Position numbers and translations under genes: made by a program. The notes under the pieces were generated by a model that was not told where the DNA came from, searched no databases, and was given only the letters and a program-made list of their open reading frames with translations. From Balanoglossus misakiensis (Eukaryota; Hemichordata), in assembly GCA_040954595.2 (NCBI GenBank), contig CM082585.2, positions 2,976,001-3,040,000 of the forward strand: a stretch of DNA of 64,000 nt, in the 5' to 3' direction. Positions 58,380 to 64,000 of the stretch are shown here, piece after piece. Each line of letters starts with the position of its first letter. The first letter of the stretch is position 1.

Positions 58380-61300
58380 TTACAAACATTCTTTTCTCAA
58401 ACTGATTGCTTTGTGAACAAATAAGGCCAGATTTCGTATTTCTTTGTTATTTTCTGAAGCCATGAGTGAGTAATATTTTTCGGGTGTTGGAATTGTATAT
58501 GACCATCTCGGTAAATACATGCTTCTTAAAGTCTGGTATAAAGGACAGATACAAATAAAGTGATATTCGTCCTCGATCTCAGTAGACCCACATACTCTGC
58601 AAATTCTATCTTCAAAGTCGATTCCCTGTGCCCTCCCCTCCTCAACTGCCAAATCAAAACCACAAGTTCTAAGACGAGCGAGGGCACTCCTTAGTTTGAA
58701 AACAATATTCAATTTTAAGTAGTTCTCTGTATGAAATGATGTTTTAAAGTTACAGTACAAACGAAGTTTACTCTTACTACAGGTGTCTGAGAACCAGTTT
58801 TGTTTGAAAATATCACTTGCTCTTGTCATAAAATTGAGAAGAAAAAGATCAAAATCCCCTGGGCCTTGCCATAGCCATACATCTCCAAAACCGTGTTCAT
58901 GCAGAAGACATTTTACATTTGTTGCCCATGATTTTTTCCCATTTTTGTCCAGTGTCACCGATAATTTGTAGGCATGTTTGGCTACTCTGTTTGTGGGCAT
59001 TTTTAATAACTTGAACCAGTATAAAATAACTTTCTTAAAAGTGTGAATAAATATTGGATGTCTTCCACAATCTCCTAGAATGCAAGCATCTGGTGTAGTT
59101 GATTTAACGCCCATAAAGGCTTTACAATATTTCAGTTGTACTCTTTCAGCAACTTGATATCTCTGATATCCCCATATTTCAGATCCATATGTTAAGACTG
59201 GCAAAATCATGGAATCAAAAAGTTTAAAATAGTCTTTAAAAGATAAAGTACCATTGTTTTTAATCATACGGAAAATAGCGCCCATAGCTTTTCTGGCTTG
59301 GTCTGAGAGTACGGTAACAGCTTTACTCCAGATGTTTCTACTTGAAATTATTAAACCTAAATATTTGTAGTAACTGACAGTTTTTAGTTGTTCTCTATTA
59401 TAAAACCATTTTTCACATTTCTTTAAAACACCCCCTCTACGAAAAACAATTATTTGTGACTTTTCCATATTTACAGATAGTTTCCATTTATGACAGAAAC
59501 ATTCCAGTACTCTAATCAGTCTTTGTAGCCCAACTGGCGTATCACTAAAAATTGTAACATCATCAGCATAAAGAAGTGCAAATAGGTCGTAAAGTTCTTG
59601 AGTGATTTGAATACCATGATTACCCGAATTTACTAACATATTATTTAATTCATTGATGAACAGAGAAAAAAGAAAAGGACTCAACATACACCCTTGTCGA
59701 ACTCCGACAGAGCAATTAAAGAAATCGGTTACTCCATTTCGGCTCTTGACACAAGATTTAACTTCTTTATAAATGGATTTAAGAATATTATACATTTTGC
59801 CCATGACACCCTCTAGACAAAGTCTATATAACAAGAGATTGTGATTTACTGAATCAAAAGCTTTACTGAAATCTACAAACAAACAATAGAAACGACCTTT
59901 TGATCTAGAAAGATATTTCTGTACCATAATGTGAAGAACAAAGATATTATCAACAGCGCTAAAATCACGTCTGAAACCAGCTTGGCATTCAGTGATACAA
60001 CCTTGCATTTCAGCCCATTTTACAAGTCTCTGATTTAGTATAAAAGTAAAAATCTTGCTTAGACAATTCAATAAAGTGATGCCTCTGAAATTGTTTGGGT
60101 CATGTAAACTACCCTTCTTATGAAGTGGTACAATTATTCCCTTATTCCACTCGCTTGGAAAAACACCAGAGTCAAAAATGGCATTGAACGTGAAATCAAG
60201 TACCGTGATTAGACTTTGTTTTGCATTTCGATAAAATTCATTTGGGATACCATCCGGACCCGGGGATTTACCAGCTTTTAACTTATTCAGTGCACAGACG
60301 ATTTCTTGAGTTGTAATATGACTATTTAGAATCTCTTCAGCATCGCTATTTAAATCTTCCGGGGAAGGGGCAAAGTTTTCTAAAAACTCTTCCACAGTAA
60401 TATCAAACCTTGTTCTATGCCATTTTGGGTTATGGAGGGTTTTAAAATGATTTATCCAGTCACTAGAGGAAATATTTGAAAAAGATTTCATACCTCCCAT
60501 AAAACGCTTAACATGTTGCCAGATATTTTGTCCCTGTGACCCAACATTTCTACAGATGGAGCTTTTAAAGCTTTCTTTGTTTACTCTACATATTGTTTTA
60601 AAGTTTGATTTCTGTTCTTTGTATATACTCAGACTATTCATGTCATTTGATGCTCTGAAATTTCTAAGTGCTTTGTACATTTTTTTCTTAGCAGTTTCAC
60701 AGTCTTTATTGAACCATTTTGGCTGCGATGATCTGGTTTTGTCTCCTGTAAATGTTTTGATGGTCATCTTCTGGTAATCGGTGGCAGCCCAATATAACAA
60801 ATCATAAACTCCATTTATCAACTCATTTACATTTTGTCTATCCCATTCAAGAACCCGCTTTACACGCTCTTCACCTTCCTTAGAAGCAATATAAGTATTG
60901 AAATTACCAAGTTTTTCTTTGTCCCATTTGAAATAAGAATATTTATGCAAATCAACATCAATGACTTTTGATTTTGTATTTCTTACATGACGGCAAAACC
61001 GTTTAATATTTATGGTACACGCCAGAGGAAAATGATCAGAATCACTCTTATCTTCGACACTGAACTCGGAGATGTCAGTAAAGAGTATGCTAGAAGCAAT
61101 AATATAATCTACTACACTTGTCCCTCTGTTTGCAATACATGTAAATTCCCCTTGGAGGTCTCTTCCCCATCTACCATTTAGAAAGTGAATAGAGTGATCC
61201 CGACACAGTTCCAATAGCCTTCTACCAAAAGAGTTAATCACCAAATCTTTCGATTTTCGTTGAATATCAAAATTGTCCACCTCATAATTTTCTGGACTTA

Positions 61301-61868
61301 GTGGGATGTGCACAATCGAGTCGTTTAAAATAAAGTCATAATCATGGGCAGTTCTGGCATTAAAATCACCCATAATCAACAAATTACATTCTGGGTGGTT
61401 AGATTTGAAATCAACAATCTGACGATCAAGCAGCTCAATACCGTTTTTTTCAAAGACATAACTTTTTGAGCCTTCTGGGGGAATGTAAACGCAACCTAAA
61501 ATTACATCAGTTTGAAAGCCAAAAACTTTACTATCTAACATAAGAAACACAGAATCGGATAAATCGGAGTGCATTCTGGTTATACCAGCACAACACCAAT
61601 CTTTGAGAAAAACAGAGACTCCACCACCCACTCTGCCTTTTCTGGCTGTTTTTTCTCTACACACATGGTAGGCTGTAAAACCATTTAGAATGCTGTCTGG
61701 AAGTATATCTTTGTGCAACCAGGTCTCAAGTAAACAGACAACATCAAAATTTGCAAGATATTCAAGAAATGATGTACACGATAGCTTACTAGATAAACCT
61801 TGAACATTCCAAGAAATTAAACGAATACTCTCTCGACTACAGTGGTCCTTAGAACCTTGGCCACAATC
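58380..61868 (-). CDS. Non-LTR retrotransposon ORF2: APE endonuclease and reverse transcriptase
   Basis: The 1,162-residue frame nicks target DNA and primes reverse transcription. The APE endonuclease opens directly after the ORF1 stop (RLISWNVQGLSSKL, VVCLLETWL), continues with GCVYIPPEG, LLIMGDFNAR and SVVDYIIAS, and ends SDSDHFPL. The RT shows KAGKSPGPDGIPNEFY, IIVPLHKKGSLHDPNNFRGI, GFRRDFSAVDN, motif A LFVDFSKAFDSVNH, GVRQGCMLSPFLFSLFIN and catalytic LLYADDVTIF. The C-terminus has a zinc knuckle (CRVCGSTEIEDEYHFICIC). The frame has no AUG before the endonuclease. It is in the same frame as ORF1, separated only by UAG at 61869-61871. All catalytic motifs look intact. Confidence 0.95.
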   Translation of the reverse strand, partial: DCGQGSKDHCSRESIRLISWNVQGLSSKLSCTSFLEYLANFDVVCLLETWLHKDILPDSILNGFTAYHVCREKTARKGRVGGGVSVFLKDWCCAGITRMHSDLSDSVFLMLDSKVFGFQTDVILGCVYIPPEGSKSYVFEKNGIELLDRQIVDFKSNHPECNLLIMGDFNARTAHDYDFILNDSIVHIPLSPENYEVDNFDIQRKSKDLVINSFGRRLLELCRDHSIHFLNGRWGRDLQGEFTCIANRGTSVVDYIIASSILFTDISEFSVEDKSDSDHFPLACTINIKRFCRHVRNTKSKVIDVDLHKYSYFKWDKEKLGNFNTYIASKEGEERVKRVLEWDRQNVNELINGVYDLLYWAATDYQKMTIKTFTGDKTRSSQPKWFNKDCETAKKKMYKALRNFRASNDMNSLSIYKEQKSNFKTICRVNKESFKSSICRNVGSQGQNIWQHVKRFMGGMKSFSNISSSDWINHFKTLHNPKWHRTRFDITVEEFLENFAPSPEDLNSDAEEILNSHITTQEIVCALNKLKAGKSPGPDGIPNEFYRNAKQSLITVLDFTFNAIFDSGVFPSEWNKGIIVPLHKKGSLHDPNNFRGITLLNCLSKIFTFILNQRLVKWAEMQGCITECQAGFRRDFSAVDNIFVLHIMVQKYLSRSKGRFYCLFVDFSKAFDSVNHNLLLYRLCLEGVMGKMYNILKSIYKEVKSCVKSRNGVTDFFNCSVGVRQGCMLSPFLFSLFINELNNMLVNSGNHGIQITQELYDLFALLYADDVTIFSDTPVGLQRLIRVLECFCHKWKLSVNMEKSQIIVFRRGGVLKKCEKWFYNREQLKTVSYYKYLGLIISSRNIWSKAVTVLSDQARKAMGAIFRMIKNNGTLSFKDYFKLFDSMILPVLTYGSEIWGYQRYQVAERVQLKYCKAFMGVKSTTPDACILGDCGRHPIFIHTFKKVILYWFKLLKMPTNRVAKHAYKLSVTLDKNGKKSWATNVKCLLHEHGFGDVWLWQGPGDFDLFLLNFMTRASDIFKQNWFSDTCSKSKLRLYCNFKTSFHTENYLKLNIVFKLRSALARLRTCGFDLAVEEGRAQGIDFEDRICRVCGSTEIEDEYHFICICPLYQTLRSMYLPRWSYTIPTPEKYYSLMASENNKEIRNLALFVHKAISLRKECL

Positions 61869-63089
61869 CTATCTCAATTGACTTTGTTTAATGACAGAGT
61901 CTGTATATTTATCATAGATATACACTACTTTAATGTCATGTTCATATGCTACAAGTTTCTTATAATTTACAAATGCCTTTATGCCAAGTCCCAACAATTC
62001 CTTACGCTTACCGAAAAGTTTCTTTCTGATGAAGCTTGTCTCTGGAGAAAAGTGTTCATCCACGTAGATATTTGTACCGCGCAGCGCCTTTCCCCTTGAT
62101 AGTATCTTTTCTTTGTCTTTTAGCTTGCTGCACATTGCGACGATGGGTCTGTTGGTACGAGTGCCCGTTGATAAACGGTGTACTCGTTCGAATTCAATGT
62201 TGTCCGTAATGTTCATCTGTTCCTTGATCAAAGTCTTTATTTTCTGTTCTGTTTCTTCCCATGTTTCTTTCTCGTCTTCTTCAACCCCACGAAAAACAAG
62301 GTTGTTTCGTTTGGACCGGTCATCCATCTCTGCTTTCGCATTTCGTAGATTTCCCATTTCGACTTCCATTTTGGCGATGTCTTTTTCTAAGTCATCCATC
62401 TTTTTGAGTTTTTCTTTGTTTCCTTCAGCAATTCGTCTGACATCGTCCATCGAGTCTTCCATATTGTTAAGCTGTGTTTCTATATTTTCTATCTTCTTAT
62501 TTAGCGCTTTAGTGTCTCTTTTCAGCTCTCTCATGTTGCTTTGTATGTCTTTCAGCATATCGGTGATATCGTCCGTTTTTGTTGCCGATTTGAGTTCCCC
62601 TGTTTTAGTAAGCGTTGCTTGACGAGTCTCAGGCCCAGGGTTCATTTCAACGTCTCCAGAAAGCTGTATAAGTCTGCTTATAAATGGGTTTCTCCTTGCT
62701 GGCATGTCGATATAGCACTGCAATGCTACGGCGGAGCATGTGCACGGTAGAAAAAGAGTTCCAGTACACTGAGTGTCCAGTCCGCTGTCTGTGTCGTTTC
62801 TCGCCGTTTCTTGCAAATGTATTCCAAATTTATATTCGGCGGGAAAGGATGTTATTTTGCCAGTTGTCAGCAACCAATGGTGTAGGTTCTCAGAACTGTG
62901 AACAATGGTCCATGCACCAATTGATATGTAAATACATACAAATATGCAGCTGGCCATCCGGAATGCAAACTCGTTTACTGAAGTCCATTTCGAATACGGC
63001 GTATACTTGGAGATTTCTACACCTCGCCAACATTTTGGGTGAGTAAACGTTCCAATGGCGGACCTCCACTGCAAAATATCCATACCCAT
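61869..63089 (-). CDS. Non-LTR retrotransposon ORF1: 2A motif, coiled coil, L1-like RNA-binding domain
   Basis: A 406-residue protein expected to bind element RNA. Residues 1-145 include a hydrophobic segment near 46-63 (ASCIFVCIYISIGAWTIV). Residues 146-153 are DVEMNPGP, the 2A ribosome-skipping signature. Residues of about 175-250 form a charged heptad coiled coil (KKIENIETQLNNMEDSMDD, DDLEKDIAKMEVEMGNL). An RRM-like and C-terminal part of L1-ORF1p type follows (RNNLVFRGVEEDEKETWEE, FERVHRLSTGTRTNRPIVAM). If 2A works, translation gives a 152-residue N-terminal product and a 254-residue RNA-binding product. The ATG at 63089 is the first in frame with good length; Met at 63083 is a close alternative. 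Confidence 0.92.
   Translation of the reverse strand: MGMDILQWRSAIGTFTHPKCWRGVEISKYTPYSKWTSVNEFAFRMASCIFVCIYISIGAWTIVHSSENLHHWLLTTGKITSFPAEYKFGIHLQETARNDTDSGLDTQCTGTLFLPCTCSAVALQCYIDMPARRNPFISRLIQLSGDVEMNPGPETRQATLTKTGELKSATKTDDITDMLKDIQSNMRELKRDTKALNKKIENIETQLNNMEDSMDDVRRIAEGNKEKLKKMDDLEKDIAKMEVEMGNLRNAKAEMDDRSKRNNLVFRGVEEDEKETWEETEQKIKTLIKEQMNITDNIEFERVHRLSTGTRTNRPIVAMCSKLKDKEKILSRGKALRGTNIYVDEHFSPETSFIRKKLFGKRKELLGLGIKAFVNYKKLVAYEHDIKVVYIYDKYTDSVIKQSQLR
62631..62654 (-). other. 2A ribosome-skipping motif (DVEMNPGP)
   Basis: The consensus D-V/I-E-x-N-P-G-P is complete, preceded by ISRLIQLSG, the usual Leu-rich/helical run ending in SG. In 2A sequences the Gly-Pro bond at the end is not made. 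Here that is residue 152/153 of ORF1. 2A-like sequences near the start of ORF1 are known in several APE-type elements of marine invertebrates. Confidence 0.9.
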
Positions 63090-63224
63090 AGTTTCTCTGA
63101 CACTTATGTCACCGGATAGAACCGACTTTCGTACTGAAGACTTTCGTTCTTCCAGAGAAAAGTTGAAATTTGTGAGAGCTCAGAATTCTGCTTGTTCAAC
63201 GTACTCTCTGTAACAGCGCCCTCC

Positions 63225-63790
63225 TAGATTATTTTCGGACATTTCTCGACGATGACATAATTCGACTTTTAGTAAACATGACTAACCTCAACGCGGCTAG
63301 GAAACGACAGCGCAACAATGACAGGGGGGCTTGGACAGACGTTGACGAGTTAGAGGTTAGGGCATTTTTAGGTTTATGTTTGGCCATGGGAGTCCTCATT
63401 TTACCGACTATCGACATGTATTGGAGGAAAACTGACCGACTGTTTCGTTGTAATTTCCCTGAGGTCATGTCTAGAAATAGATTCCAACAGATCTATCGCT
63501 ACTTACATGTTTCCGATGATGATTTACAACAGCCGAGAGGACAACCGGGGTATGACAAACTATTCAAAATTAGATAATTTTTAGATCGAATAAATGCGAA
63601 CTTTTTTGACGCTTTTGTTTCTTCCCGCGAGATATCCATCGACGAATCCATCATACCGTTCAAGGGAAGACTGTCCTTTAGAGTATTTATAAGAAACAAG
63701 ACCCACAGATTTGGTATCAAAACTAGTCTTGGGTTTATCTGAAGCCGAAACTGGTTATGTCAAAAGGCTTCAGATTTATCAAGGTCAGTA
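63225..63790 (+). pseudogene. piggyBac-like transposase, catalytic-region fragment
   Basis: After the right target-duplication copy the piggyBac protein resumes ([82 protein letters not shown]). TAA at 63575-63577 stops it, but the same frame goes on with FFDAFVSSREISIDESIIPF and NKTHRFGIK. A shifted frame then gives SEAETGYVKRLQIYQGQY. 'SIDES..PFKGR' and 'KP/THRFGIK' are DDE-region landmarks of piggyBac. A stop and a frameshift near 63725 show it is dead. The C-terminal part lies after 63790 or beyond the window. Confidence 0.85.
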
Positions 63791-64000
63791 TCCCCCTAAT
63801 GTGTTTTCAATTTATTTGCATGTTCATAAAAATTGTAAATGATAACAGACCAATTATTGCTACTAACAATTCTGATATTACCTAATTCTTTTTCCAAACT
63901 TTTTTATTTGAGTCTGCATGCTACCTTAGTTCTTATTATAATATATTGTCTAATATACATGTTAGAAAAGCATTGATCCATATTTTCTACAAGTGACATA
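63791..64000. other. AT-rich end of window
   Basis: No further piggyBac similarity or other feature recognised. Confidence 0.4.

Larger units (their letters stand above)
58270..63224 (-). mobile_element. Near-intact APE-type non-LTR retrotransposon, 4.95 kb
   Basis: On the minus strand it consists of a 135-bp 5' leader (63224-63090), ORF1 (63089-61869), ORF2 (61868-58380) and a 110-bp 3' UTR ending ATTTTACCTACCAG-like at 58270, without a poly(A) tail. A 12-bp target duplication flanks it, inside a piggyBac gene. Neither long ORF has an internal stop or frameshift other than the single UAG between them. This looks recent and possibly full-length. The clade could not be fixed: the EN-RT-CCHC layout fits several APE groups (CR1, L2, Crack, Rex1, L1-Tx1). 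Confidence 0.88.

Noticed and set aside
62113-62622. Plus-strand Ser/Phe-rich open frame, 169 residues
   Set aside because: It is the antisense shadow of the Lys/Glu-rich coiled coil of ORF1.

Overview
This is a window of animal (metazoan) genomic DNA, not prokaryotic. Genes are split into small exons with GT..AG borders and consistent intron phases. Introns are kilobases long, the DNA is AT-rich, and transposons of many classes are dense. The mosaic receptors, the DIRS, CR1-like, restriction-like-endonuclease (RLE) and 2A-bearing non-LTR elements, and the piggyBac remnant suggest a marine invertebrate, most likely a deuterostome such as a hemichordate or cephalochordate. That assignment is inference; no marker gene in the window fixes the species.

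Layout. 1-2906 (minus) is a decayed DIRS-type tyrosine-recombinase retrotransposon. 4100-5480 is a 95-bp satellite with a nested MITE and a second, 40-bp array. 5626-35154 (plus) is one very large mosaic receptor gene. Its ectodomain exons encode, in order, a galactose-binding-like module, EGF, Link-like, F5/8 type C, PAN/apple, CUB, C-type lectin, seven LDL-receptor class A modules, an LRR N-cap and LRRs. A single 7TM exon of LGR/relaxin-receptor (GRL101-like) type follows, then two cytoplasmic exons with a kinase-like segment. Intron phases chain correctly across all of them. Its introns hold an antisense, spliced, frameshifted transposase-like gene (16651-20595), two long foldback elements (22743-25324 and 30773-32217), a tandem-array element and microsatellites.

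35.4-46 kb is repeat country: a 69-bp minisatellite, an RT relic, a 5'-truncated CR1-like element, an internally deleted second copy on the other strand, and several MITEs. 46326-49941 (plus) is a second GPCR, with a signal peptide, a Ser/Thr-rich stalk, a Cys-rich region and a class B/Methuselah-like 7TM, broken by an apparent frameshift. 50.1-53.3 kb is more repeat sequence. 53399-53681 (minus) is a lone exon of an alpha-hydroxyacid oxidase-like gene.

54.3-56.05 kb (minus) is the C-terminal half of an RLE-type non-LTR retrotransposon. It ends exactly at its RT catalytic motif against a 1.6-kb (CATA)n microsatellite. 57.9-63.8 kb is a broken piggyBac transposase gene split by a 4.95-kb non-LTR element flanked by a 12-bp target duplication. 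The inserted element is uninterrupted apart from one in-frame UAG between its two ORFs, and its ORF1 carries a 2A ribosome-skipping motif. This last element and the mosaic receptor are the most interesting parts of the window.
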